Below are positions 25,411 to 33,786 of a stretch of DNA of 64,000 nucleotides, in pieces. This stretch comes from Rhodococcus sp. P1Y (lineage in GTDB: Bacteria; Actinomycetota; Actinomycetes; Mycobacteriales; Mycobacteriaceae). Positions within the stretch are counted from its first letter, which is position 1. Every line of letters starts with the position of its first letter. The position numbers and the translations under genes are program-made. The notes below the pieces were generated by a model. That model worked only from the letters and a program-made list of their open reading frames with translations, had not been told where the DNA came from and ran no database searches. The stretch spans positions 4,588,001-4,652,000 of the forward strand of contig NZ_CP032762.1 in the NCBI RefSeq assembly GCF_003641205.1, in the 5' to 3' direction.

Positions 25411-26008
25411 AGAGTGGCAGCAACCACCACACAAGGGCAATTCAGGACTCTCGAGCTCACCTCGTACACGCGGTTTCGCGCAGAGATCCGGGGATGCCGT
25501 CCACGATAGATGTTGCCGCCAGTCCGAAGGTGGTCTCGACTGCGGCCGATTCGAAGCGATATGGCGTAGTGCACTGCGTACCCTCCCACCCACTTTTCTC
25601 TGTCCTGATCTCGATGCCAGGCATCGGAATCAGGACAGCAGCACGCATCCTCCTCGAAGTCGGTGACGGTTCGGCATTCAAAACAGCAGGACACCTGGCC
25701 GCCTACGCCGGCATCGCACCCGTGACCCACCGATCCGGCACCTCGATCCGAGGTGAGCACCCTGCAAGATCGGGCAACCGCAAACTCAAACGAGCGTTGT
25801 TCCTTTCGGCCTTCGCCGCACTGCACGACCCCACCAGTCGTGCCTACTACGACCGCAAACGCGCCGAAGGCAAGAGACACAACGCAGCGCTCATCTGCCT
25901 CGCCCGCCGCCGATGCGACGTCCTAAATCGCCATGCTCAAGACTAAAACCCTCTACCAACCGCCCACTACTCATGCCGCATGACAGAAACCATAGGGACA
26001 CCCCCGAC
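25411..26008. mobile_element. IS110-type insertion sequence remnant
   Basis: The transposase remnant is followed by GACAGAAACCATAGGGACAC (from 25982), which looks like the usual 3' end of this IS group. The left end is not recognisable and the N-terminal half of the transposase is gone. Boundaries are approximate. Confidence 0.6.
25587..25983 (+). pseudogene. IS110-family transposase, C-terminal remnant, frameshifted
   Basis: The C-terminal Transposase_20 domain of an IS110/IS116/IS902 transposase is clear: SMPGIGIRTAARILLEVGD, HLAAYAGIAPVTHRSG, GNRKLKRALFLSAFAAL, RAYYDRKRAEGKRHNAAL. After RRRCDVL one extra base shifts the frame. The original end (AMLKTKTLYQPP) continues in another frame to a TGA at 25981. 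The N-terminal DEDD catalytic half is absent, so it is inactive. Confidence 0.85.
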
Positions 26009-26221
26009 GCGTCCGGTCGAGCACAAAGGAACGCAGCAGCGGGATAGGAGCTGCGCTACAACGTCCTCGGCCGCAATCGAGCGACATCTGTCTGCGACCC
26101 TCACCGCCGCAACGAAGTCGGGCATCGGCACCAGGTTCGATGTGTTGGCCGCGAACCGACGTCAACCGACGAAACCGTGTGTCGGGGCGTCCCTGCACGC
26201 GGTTTCGTCATCGGCCAGCCC

Positions 26222-28438
26222 TTACGAGACGGTCGACATGTGATCGTCATGCTCCGGGTTCGGCTGCAGATTTTCATCTAGTGCCCGGCCTTCGACATCG
26301 AGATCAGGGATTATTTTGTCGAGCCACTTCGGGAGCCACCAGGCGCTCTCACCCAGTAGAGCCAGCATCGCAGGCATGAGAATCAGGCGAACAATGAATG
26401 CGTCCGCGAAAACGCCGACTACCAGTCCGAAAGCGATGGACGCGGCGACTGCCATCGTGCTGCTGGCAAAGCCCGCGAAAACGAACACCATGATCGCTGC
26501 AGCGGAGACCAGCACAGGCGCCGAAGTCTTGAACCCGGACACAACAGCGTCTTTCGGTGACATTCCGCGCGAATGCATTTCTTGGATCCGCGAGACCAAA
26601 AAGACTTGATAGTCCATTGCCAAACCGAACAATACGCCGACCAGAATGATGGGGAGAACACTCAGCATCGGGTCGCCCTGTGGTGCAGGAATGAGCGCAT
26701 CGAGCCAGCCCCATTGGAACACCGCGACACTGCCTCCGAAGGCTGCTCCCACCGACAACAGGTACCCCAGGGTCGCGATCAGCGGGACCAAAAGTGAACG
26801 GAACATTATTGTCAGCAGTATGAACGAGAGCACGACGATGACGGCAACGTACTTGAGCAGCGCCTGATGCAACTGTGCGTCCCCATCGACTCCAATTGCT
26901 GTTTCACCGGTGACCTCGAGATGTACACCGGTGATCGAGTCGGCGCGATCACGGATGTGGTCGACAAGGTCTTTCAAGCTTTCGTCGATCGGGCTTCCGA
27001 CCGGGACCACCGTGTAGAGAACCGTTTCACCGTCAGCGCTGACCGTGCCGGGATCCACACTCTGCACGCCGTCGAGGCCAGCGAGTTGGAGCTGCACCGG
27101 CGTGAGGTCCGTAGCAGCGTTGTCCCCGTCTGCGACCACCATGAGCGGGCTTTGCACGCCGCCGAACTCGTCGACGATCAAGTCGTAGGCGTGACGCTGA
27201 GTCGATGCGGGATCCATGCCTCCCGGTACGTTCTGAGCTGTCTTCATGCTGAGCACGGGCAGCGTAATCAGAAGCAGGACAACAACTCCCGCAACAATCG
27301 ACACCACGGGCCTCGTCACGAGGAACGCAACCCAGGCACCGAATATCCGCGTGCTTTTCGAAGGTGTCGGTTCAGCAGGATTGTTCTCGCCATCGCGAAC
27401 CCTCTGCTTCCGGGGAAGCGCACGCATTCCGAGGGTACGCAGCAGGGTGGGCAACAACGTCACGGACATCAACATCGCCACCAGAACACCGAAGGCGCCG
27501 GCCATACCCATATCGGTGATGAAACTGATGCCGACCACACTCAGACCGGCGAGCGCGATGATGACGGTGAGACCGGCGAACACAACCGCGGTGCCGGCCG
27601 TACCAACAGCCCGACTCACTGCAAGTTCGACGCTATGACCCGATTTCAGCTCGGTCCGAAAGCGCGTCAGGATGAACAGGCTGTAATCGATGCCGACTGC
27701 AAGGCCGAGCATCGCCGACAAAGTGATGGTCGTGGGTTCGATCGGGCTCAATGCGCCGTAGGCGAGGACCCCGATTGTGCCGACCGCGACACCGCTGAGT
27801 GCCACGAGCATATTCGCACCCGCTGCCAGCAGGGAACCGAAGGTCAGGAAGAGCACGACGAACGCCACCAGAATCCCGGCGATCTCACCGACACCACCGA
27901 CCGACGCCTCGGGTTCGAACAGTTGCCCGCCGACCTCGGCCGTCAGTGACGAGGGAGCCCCGTCGGCGACGGCAAGTACAGCGTCGTATGCCGCGACCTG
28001 TCTATCTTCGTCCATCGGGTCGAACGTCAGCGTCGACACCACGGTGGTCCCGTCCGCCGATACATAGGGACTGCTCGGGTCGAATGGGTCGCTCAACGAC
28101 TGCAGACCGTCGACGCCCGCAGCCGAACTTAGGACTGCGTCGACCTGATCCCGCATCGTGGGGGCTGTTATCGCTTCGCCGTTCGTAGTCTGCAGAACGA
28201 GTTGAAGGCTGCCTCGGTCTTTGGCAGCGCCGTCTGGTGCGGGAAATTTGTCCGCCACCATTGTCATCGCTTGCCCTGCCCGGGTTTCCGGCGCCGACGG
28301 CGCAGCCGATTCAGTGCTCGAAGAAGTCCCGAATGCCAGAATACCGGTTAGTACGAGAAGTGCCGCCACCCATGCGACGACGACGAGTATTCGATGACGG
28401 GCACTGAAAAGCCCTATCCAAGCCAGACGTTTCGGCAT
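26222..28438 (-). CDS. MMPL/RND-family membrane transporter
   Basis: This 738-residue transporter of the MMPL family has two halves, each with one helix, a periplasmic-type domain and five further helices. The first half holds ILVVVAWVAALLVLTGILAFG and a cluster including GLAVGIDYSLFILTRFR. The second half holds LFGLAMDYQVFLVSRIQEM. The GxDY and AMDY segments carry the aspartate used for proton coupling. AGGAG lies five bases ahead of the ATG at 28438. It exports a lipid or drug-like compound. It follows a histidine kinase/response regulator pair and is probably controlled by it. Confidence 0.92.
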   Translation of the reverse strand: MPKRLAWIGLFSARHRILVVVAWVAALLVLTGILAFGTSSSTESAAPSAPETRAGQAMTMVADKFPAPDGAAKDRGSLQLVLQTTNGEAITAPTMRDQVDAVLSSAAGVDGLQSLSDPFDPSSPYVSADGTTVVSTLTFDPMDEDRQVAAYDAVLAVADGAPSSLTAEVGGQLFEPEASVGGVGEIAGILVAFVVLFLTFGSLLAAGANMLVALSGVAVGTIGVLAYGALSPIEPTTITLSAMLGLAVGIDYSLFILTRFRTELKSGHSVELAVSRAVGTAGTAVVFAGLTVIIALAGLSVVGISFITDMGMAGAFGVLVAMLMSVTLLPTLLRTLGMRALPRKQRVRDGENNPAEPTPSKSTRIFGAWVAFLVTRPVVSIVAGVVVLLLITLPVLSMKTAQNVPGGMDPASTQRHAYDLIVDEFGGVQSPLMVVADGDNAATDLTPVQLQLAGLDGVQSVDPGTVSADGETVLYTVVPVGSPIDESLKDLVDHIRDRADSITGVHLEVTGETAIGVDGDAQLHQALLKYVAVIVVLSFILLTIMFRSLLVPLIATLGYLLSVGAAFGGSVAVFQWGWLDALIPAPQGDPMLSVLPIILVGVLFGLAMDYQVFLVSRIQEMHSRGMSPKDAVVSGFKTSAPVLVSAAAIMVFVFAGFASSTMAVAASIAFGLVVGVFADAFIVRLILMPAMLALLGESAWWLPKWLDKIIPDLDVEGRALDENLQPNPEHDDHMSTVS

Positions 28439-28570
28439 GGTTCTCCTGAATTCGCTGCGAAGGTGACCGCGGGCGACGTGCGCCGCGATCATGACCCTTT
28501 CACTGTGCTGCGATTCGTCCGGTTAATCGTCGTCCAGGAGGACCGTTGCTCCTACTGCATCGGTAGTACG

Positions 28571-29230
28571 TCAATCAACGAGACCCGCCCGATACGCGAA
28601 CGCGATCAGCTGTGCCCGGTCACGAGCGCCGACTTTTGTCATGGCTCGATTGATGTGAGTCTTCACCGTGAACGGCGACAGGTGGAGACCCGCCGCGATC
28701 CCTGCGTTGCTCTCCCCCGTTGCCGCCGCTAACACCGCTTCCAACTCGCGCGGGGTAAGAGCATCGAACTCCCGACGCAGTGCAGAATCGATCGCGCGCG
28801 GACGACTTTCAGCAACATGGTCGATCAACGACGCTGCAGCAGATGAGGAGAGAGCGGCACCCCCCGCCGCTACCTCACGGATTCGCGATGCCAACTCCGC
28901 AGGCCCCACGCCCTTACTCAGAAATCCGTTGGCGCCTGCCGTAAGCGCTTCCAGGACCGTAGATGCCTTGTCGAATGTTGTGAGCACGACGATCTTGACA
29001 GTGTCTGCGGACGCGAATTCCCGTATGCGTCGGGTCGCTTCGACCCCGTCCATCACAGGCATGCGTAAATCCATCAGCACGACTTCGGCGACGCCATCCC
29101 GAACCGCGCGCACCGCGGCGGCACCGTCGGCGACATCAGCGGTCACCTCGATGCCGTCGACGGCGTCGAGTATCGCACGGAGACCCTGCCGGATAATTTC
29201 TTGGTCGTCGGCAAGCAATACCCGAATCAT
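28571..29230 (-). CDS. NarL/LuxR-type response regulator
   Basis: This is a 219-residue regulator. The receiver domain has the acidic pair LADDQ, the phosphoacceptor Asp54 in VVLMDLRMP and the conserved Lys in LSKG. The C-terminal LuxR helix-turn-helix is at about 150-215 (LTPRELEAVLAAATGESN, then IAAGLHLSPFTVKTHI). It begins with an ATG overlapping the kinase stop (ATGA), so the two are coupled. The frame is open far upstream, but that part crosses the kinase gene and is not coding. It likely regulates the MMPL gene 132 bp downstream. Confidence 0.94.
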   Translation of the reverse strand: MIRVLLADDQEIIRQGLRAILDAVDGIEVTADVADGAAAVRAVRDGVAEVVLMDLRMPVMDGVEATRRIREFASADTVKIVVLTTFDKASTVLEALTAGANGFLSKGVGPAELASRIREVAAGGAALSSSAAASLIDHVAESRPRAIDSALRREFDALTPRELEAVLAAATGESNAGIAAGLHLSPFTVKTHINRAMTKVGARDRAQLIAFAYRAGLVD

Positions 29231-30411
29231 GCCAAAGCCCCATGCTGCGAGGGAAATTCGGCTTCCACGACAAATTCGTCGGCGGCCGTTCCGATACGTA
29301 GTTGTCCGCCGACCGAGGTCACGCGTTCCCGCATACCCACGAGACCGTAGCCATCTCGTGCCCGGCCGCCGTTCGATTCGCTGCCTCGGATGTTGCTCAC
29401 GCGCATCAGTATTCGGTTGTCGACCGTATCGATGTGCACGCTCGCCGATCCGTTCCCGTGCCGATGCGCATTGGTGAGTGCCTCTTGCATCACTCGGTAG
29501 AGCGCCACGTCGACGGCTGGCGCCAGGCAACCCGGATCGACGGACACCGCATCGTTTATGTCGAGACCTGCACCACGGAACGAAGCGAGCAACGTTTCCA
29601 ACCTCCAAACGCTCGGAACCACCTCCGCGGCGGGACTGTCCTCGACGCCGCCACGCAAGACGCGCAGGATGCTCTGTGTTTCCTCGAGAATGGTTTGCAC
29701 CCCTACCCGGGCTGACGCGATCGCGACGCGCGAGCGATCCGCTTCTGGTGGAAGCGCGACCTCTGCCATTCCCAAGTTCATGCTGAGAACGGCGACCTCG
29801 TGGCCCATCATGTCGTGCAAATCTCGCGCGATCCGGACCCTCTCCTCCGCAACTCTCCGGTTGACCTCGTTGTGACGCGCCGACGCGGCATCACGGGCAC
29901 GGTCGTCGAGCGCATTCCAATACAGGTCTCGGCTTCGCACAGCATTTCCGGTCGCGGCGGCAGCCAGACACACCGAGAATCCGAGTATTGCGGCCGCGTC
30001 GAATAGTCCCGCGTCGTTCGCGTACACCGAAGCTCCGAATGCCACCGCTGCGGTCGTCAATCCTGTGCCGATCACCGACATGCCTCGCAGGGTCATGGTG
30101 AAGACGGTGAAGGTAGCGATCGTCCACATCACGAGAGGATCCCAGAACAGGGCATCGACGACGATGCCCAACAACACCAGGATCAAACCCACCCAGGGGT
30201 GCGAGCGGGCGAGCACCACGCCGCACATTGCGACGGCAAGCGCGACGTAGCCGCCTGGCGTACCGGAACCGGCGACCAACACTGCGAGCTCGACTGCCCC
30301 AGCCATCAGAGAGACGACGAACGCAGACTCGCTCAACACCGGAATCCGACGAAACCACGGACGTCGCACGCGCGGATCCCACGCTTCGACTGTTTTAGGC
30401 ATGCTCCACAT
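29227..30411 (-). CDS. two-component sensor histidine kinase (HisKA_3)
   Basis: This membrane sensor kinase of about 394 residues has an N-terminal half with about five helices and no large extracytoplasmic loop. The dimerisation segment ERVRIARDLHDMMGHEVAVL follows, with the phospho-accepting histidine in RDLHD. The ATPase domain has QEALTNAHRHG and a glycine box DGYGLVGMRER. Start is ATG 30411 (MWSMPKT) or 30402; no good ribosome site is visible for either. It phosphorylates the coupled response regulator. Confidence 0.9.
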   Translation of the reverse strand: MWSMPKTVEAWDPRVRRPWFRRIPVLSESAFVVSLMAGAVELAVLVAGSGTPGGYVALAVAMCGVVLARSHPWVGLILVLLGIVVDALFWDPLVMWTIATFTVFTMTLRGMSVIGTGLTTAAVAFGASVYANDAGLFDAAAILGFSVCLAAAATGNAVRSRDLYWNALDDRARDAASARHNEVNRRVAEERVRIARDLHDMMGHEVAVLSMNLGMAEVALPPEADRSRVAIASARVGVQTILEETQSILRVLRGGVEDSPAAEVVPSVWRLETLLASFRGAGLDINDAVSVDPGCLAPAVDVALYRVMQEALTNAHRHGNGSASVHIDTVDNRILMRVSNIRGSESNGGRARDGYGLVGMRERVTSVGGQLRIGTAADEFVVEAEFPSQHGALA

Positions 30412-31016
30412 TCTTGCGCTGCTTCTGCCAACTGCGAACAACGGGTCGAGGATCGATCTCGCACCGAGCCAGCAGTGACCGTGACCCTGTTGCGCCCGAG
30501 AACACCTCACGTCCACGCCGGTTGCGCGTGCAGGCGCCTCTCGGCGTAGCCGCACACAGACGGGAGGCCTGATCGAACACCGCGCTCAATCGCTTATCGA
30601 CAATGATTTTCGCAGCGCTGCGGTAGACGAAGAAGTTGCTCCGCACTTCGAGGGCGCCGACTGTCGTTTTGATACGAACAATCGACACCAGGTGTCGCGT
30701 GCGTCAGGGGGTTCCTCGGACCCCTGTTGCATCGACAGCAATCGACGAACGCGCCCGCGCACCATGTGAATGTCGTCGTCGATCACAACTGGCTCGTGCT
30801 CCGACGCGATCTCGCGATGCGTTCGCGCACCGGGACGGTCATGCGTGTGGGAATCCAAAAGCGACAGTCCTCGGTGAACAAGCTTACCCATGTGGTGGGA
30901 CCGTTCTCCCCGTGGACGTTGCGTCGAACGTCGGACGCCACGCGCGTCCTGTTCCCGCGGCTCGCTGACCGCATGGACCATGCGTGAGAGGCGCTGACGA
31001 GCCCGTCACTTGCTTG
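30412..31016. other. ~600-bp region without a supportable gene
   Basis: Short open frames cross this stretch on both strands (for example 30586-30981 minus and 30727-30987 plus) but none resembles a known family or has a convincing ribosome site. It should hold the promoter of the kinase-regulator operon at its left end. Confidence 0.5.
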
Positions 31017-31835
31017 TCAGGCTCGCCGGGAGCGGGCCTGACGGACCGCCTCGGTGATCACCGCGTTCACCTGGTCTCGGACTAGCTCGGGGATATCGGG
31101 CACGCCCATGACGAACAGCCCGATCAACCACGCCACCCCGCTCATGAGATCACGGAGGTTATGTTGCAGTGCAGCCATATTCGCGCACGGAGCACCGAAA
31201 TCCGAGCCGTACACGAGGTGCTCTAGCGTCGTCACCGTCAATATTGGCGCCAGGGAACTAGCCGAACCCGACATTGCCGTGTCGTAATAAACCCTGCGCA
31301 GCGCCTGGGACACGTCCTCCGCCGTGACCCCCTCATGTGGGACCCAGTCCGCCTCGCACAAGAGGTGAAGCCGCCCCGCAAGTGCGGGAAGCACGCCACC
31401 GCCGTGGGTAAAGATCACGCGGACGGCCTGGTGGTCCTGCAACGTGCGTGACCACAGCAAACTCACCGCAGTTCGGGCTGTATCGAACGCCACTTCGAAG
31501 AGGGGCGGCGGTAGCGGCAACACTCCCGGGGTGAACGGATTCGGGTGAACCAGAACCGTGGCGCCTCGTCGGTCGAGTTCGCGCCACACGGGTCTGAATC
31601 GTTCTGCGCCCAGAAATTCCCCGCCGTAGGTCGCGCACAGCGCAAACCCGTCCGGTCGGTGTTCCCTCGTCACCCGTTCGATTTCCTCCACCGCCGCGTC
31701 GACATCCTCGAGCGGAGGTGCCGCGAGCAGACCGAACCGTGTGGGATCGTCGGCCACCGCGGACGCTCCGACGTCATTGGAGCGGCGCACGCCTGACGGG
31801 TCGTACACCGACGAGTCCGACGCCGAGGCCAACAC
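31017..31835 (-). pseudogene. amidohydrolase-2 family gene, 5'-truncated
   Basis: The C-terminal two thirds of a TIM-barrel amidohydrolase are present: DPTRFGLLAAPPLEDVDAAV, VLVHPNPFTPG, VIFTHGGGVLPALAGR and the metal-site aspartate in VYGSDFGAP. The N-terminal strand with the metal-binding histidines is missing. Recognisable homology stops near 31790, exactly where the integrase remnant begins on the other strand. It is less similar to the two amidohydrolase copies at 4.2 and 14.0 kb and represents a different subgroup. It is probably non-functional. Confidence 0.75.
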
Positions 31836-31839
31836 TCCA

Positions 31840-32517
31840 GAAGTCCGCAGTCCGCGCGCTGACTCCCGACGGCTCGACGAATTGCGCGGACGCGTGCAGA
31901 ACTACTCTCGCCACCAGACCATCGACGAATATGGGGTCGTACGGCCGAAGCTCGGACAACGACCCGGTGCCGATCTCGAGGACATTCTTATGCTCCTGAT
32001 CGCCACAGGTGCTCGCATCGGTGAGCTCTTGGCTTTGAAGTGGGACCAAGTCGATCTGGACTCGCCGATCCCGACAGTCACATTCAGCGCAACTCTTGTT
32101 GTTCCGCGAGCGGCCGGCGAGCGCCTCTTCCGTCAGAACTTCCGAAAGGGTGATGCACCTCCGCTTACCGTGGTGCTCCCGCCGTTCGCGGTCACAGCAC
32201 TCCGACGTAGGCGCGCTATGCCAACTTTTCAGAACCCGGAGAACGCGCTGTTCGTGACGGGCACCGGCAATTGGGTATCGCCGGCGAACGTTCGGAGATC
32301 GTGGCGAGCTGCACGCGGCGACAACTTCGACTGGGTAACTCCTCACACCCTCAGAAAGACCGTAGCCACTCTGGTAAAAGAGACTTACGGGGTCGAAGCA
32401 GCTCAGATTCAGCTGGGACACGCCAACACGAGGGTCACCGAGGCGCACTACATCCAGCGAGTGACCTTGGCCCCAGACATGAGCGACGCGCTGAACAAGT
32501 TTGCGCCCAAGGCTTAG
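31840..32517 (+). pseudogene. tyrosine site-specific integrase, catalytic domain only
   Basis: The catalytic domain of a phage/ICE-type tyrosine recombinase is present with all key positions: Arg in GARIGELLALKWDQVD, HTLRKT (HxxR), LGHANTRVTEAHY with the second histidine and the nucleophilic tyrosine. The N-terminal arm-binding and core-binding domains are absent. The frame is open back to 31741, but that stretch lies antisense over the amidohydrolase remnant. It points at the 3' end of the tRNA-Lys gene 330 bp away, the classical position for an integrated element. Without its DNA-binding half it should be inactive. Confidence 0.8.
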
Positions 32518-32736
32518 GCTTCCCCATGCATCAAGGTCCGGCTGAGCCGGTCGCGTGGACAGTTGGGCCTGGCCCCATCATCGGCAATTCTGGCCAGATC
32601 TCGGCAGGCGGGACCGATCGCGCTCGCCGCAACCTCGAACGATCTGTCCTTGAACTTTCGAGAGCGTAAACGGACCGCAGGCGTAAAGCCGCCCATCAAG
32701 GGTCGCGCGGAGCTCCTAGCAGGAACGGAGCAAGCA

Positions 32737-32777
32737 ACTCATCACTTTGCCCTCAAAGTGATGAGTAAGTGATGAGT
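32737..32777. repeat. inverted and direct repeats between integrase and tRNA-Lys
   Basis: ACTCATCACTTT (32737-32748) is followed by its exact reverse complement (32755-32766), and the right arm AAGTGATGAGT is repeated directly at once (32767-32777). This could be a hairpin or a group of integrase arm sites next to the attachment site. Confidence 0.6.
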
Positions 32778-32799
32778 TGGGGCAAAACCCCGCAAAAGC

Positions 32800-32842
32800 A
32801 AAACACCCCGCCTCCAGCTTTACGCTGGTGACGGGGTGTTTT
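32800..32842 (-). terminator. terminator of tRNA-Lys
   Basis: AAAACACCCCG and CGGGGTGTTTT form an 11-bp stem; inside, CCAGC and GCTGG form a second one. On the minus strand it ends in TTTTGCTTTTG, directly downstream of the tRNA. Confidence 0.85.
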
Positions 32843-32847
32843 AGTGT

Positions 32848-32920
32848 GCGCCATCAGGGATTCGAACCCCGGACCCGCTGATTAAGAGTCAGCTGCTCTA
32901 ACCAACTGAGCTAATGGCGC
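32848..32920 (-). tRNA. tRNA-Lys (anticodon CTT)
   Basis: This is a 73-nt cloverleaf on the minus strand. The acceptor arm is GCGCCAT/ATGGCGC, the D arm AGCTCAGTTGGTTAGAGC, the anticodon loop CTCTTAA and the T arm GGGGTTCGAATCCC. CCA is not encoded. Its 3' end faces the integrase remnant, which marks it as the probable attachment site of the accessory region to its left. Confidence 0.96.
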
Positions 32921-33012
32921 CGATCCGCAGCGCGTGTTCTCTGCGCTGCGGGAGAAACATTAACAGGAGAAGCCGCCGAATGTGAAATCGCCAGGTCAGA
33001 GCACCTGAAACG

Positions 33013-33234
33013 TCAGCTGAAGATCTTTCGGACAACGAGAACCGCGACGACTGCACCCACCCCGATGAGGGTGAACTTCACCGGGGGCTCGTTGAGCTTG
33101 GCGACGATGTTCTGCTTGGTGGTCTCGGCGATCCGCTTCGGGCTGGCCCGGACGCTGAGCTCATCCAAGGTGCTGGCGAGCTGGTTTCGAGCAGCCTCGA
33201 TCTCGCGCTCGATCTTGTCGGTGTCCCTGGCCAC
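33013..33234 (-). CDS. DUF3618 small membrane-anchored protein
   Basis: This 73-residue protein starts at GTG 33234, four bases after GGAGG. The N-terminal half is charged and helical (IEREIEAARNQLASTLDEL), the hallmark of DUF3618, and the end is a single membrane helix (FTLIGVGAVVAVLVVRKIF). The function is unknown. It is divergent from the peroxiredoxin gene, 78 bp apart. Confidence 0.85.
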   Translation of the reverse strand: MARDTDKIEREIEAARNQLASTLDELSVRASPKRIAETTKQNIVAKLNEPPVKFTLIGVGAVVAVLVVRKIFS

Positions 33235-33312
33235 GTGTCCTCCAACTTGTCGCAAAAGCTTGTATGTCACGGTCGAGCCTAGAGCACTGCGAATCTTGGA
33301 TAGTCTCGTCGT

Positions 33313-33786
33313 GTGACCGATACCGAAAAGCTAGAGGCCGGCGACACCGCGCCAGCGTTCACTCTCCCCGACGCAGACGGAAACGACGTCTCCTTGTCCG
33401 ACTACAAGGGCAAGAAAGTCATCGTCTACTTCTACCCGGCTGCCAGCACTCCGGGCTGCACCAAGCAGGCGTGCGACTTCCGTGACAGCCTCGCCGAGCT
33501 AAACGGCGAGGGTCTGGACGTCATCGGCATCTCCCCCGACAAGCCGGCCAAGCTGGCCAAGTTCCGCGACAAAGAAGGCCTGAACTTCCCGTTGCTTTCC
33601 GACGAGGAGAAGACGACGCTCAGAGCCTGGAGCGCGTTCGGCGAGAAGAAGAACTATGGCAAGGTCTACGAGGGCGTCATTCGTTCGACGTTCCTTGTGG
33701 ACGAAGAGGGCAAGATCGAGGTTGCGCAGTACAACGTCCGCGCAACCGGCCACGTCGCCAAACTTCGCCGCGACCTATCGGTCTGA
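33313..33786 (+). CDS. bcp: peroxiredoxin Q / thioredoxin-dependent thiol peroxidase
   Basis: This 157-residue atypical 2-Cys peroxiredoxin reduces hydroperoxides. The active site is YPAASTPGCTKQACDFRD, with peroxidatic and resolving cysteines five residues apart as in bacterial PrxQ. The start is GTG. Its 3' end overlaps the convergent peptidase gene by 12 bases. Confidence 0.95.
   Translation: MTDTEKLEAGDTAPAFTLPDADGNDVSLSDYKGKKVIVYFYPAASTPGCTKQACDFRDSLAELNGEGLDVIGISPDKPAKLAKFRDKEGLNFPLLSDEEKTTLRAWSAFGEKKNYGKVYEGVIRSTFLVDEEGKIEVAQYNVRATGHVAKLRRDLSV

Noticed and set aside
25980..26243. 87-residue plus-strand frame after the IS110 remnant
   Set aside because: It begins within the IS end sequence and runs into the 3' end of the MMPL gene; no similarity.
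29231..29608. N-terminal extension of the response regulator
   Set aside because: It crosses the histidine kinase gene; the receiver domain starts exactly at the ATG coupled to the kinase stop.
31741..31839. Integrase N-terminus reading over the amidohydrolase remnant
   Set aside because: These codons are antisense to the recognisable amidohydrolase segment and do not resemble an integrase arm domain.
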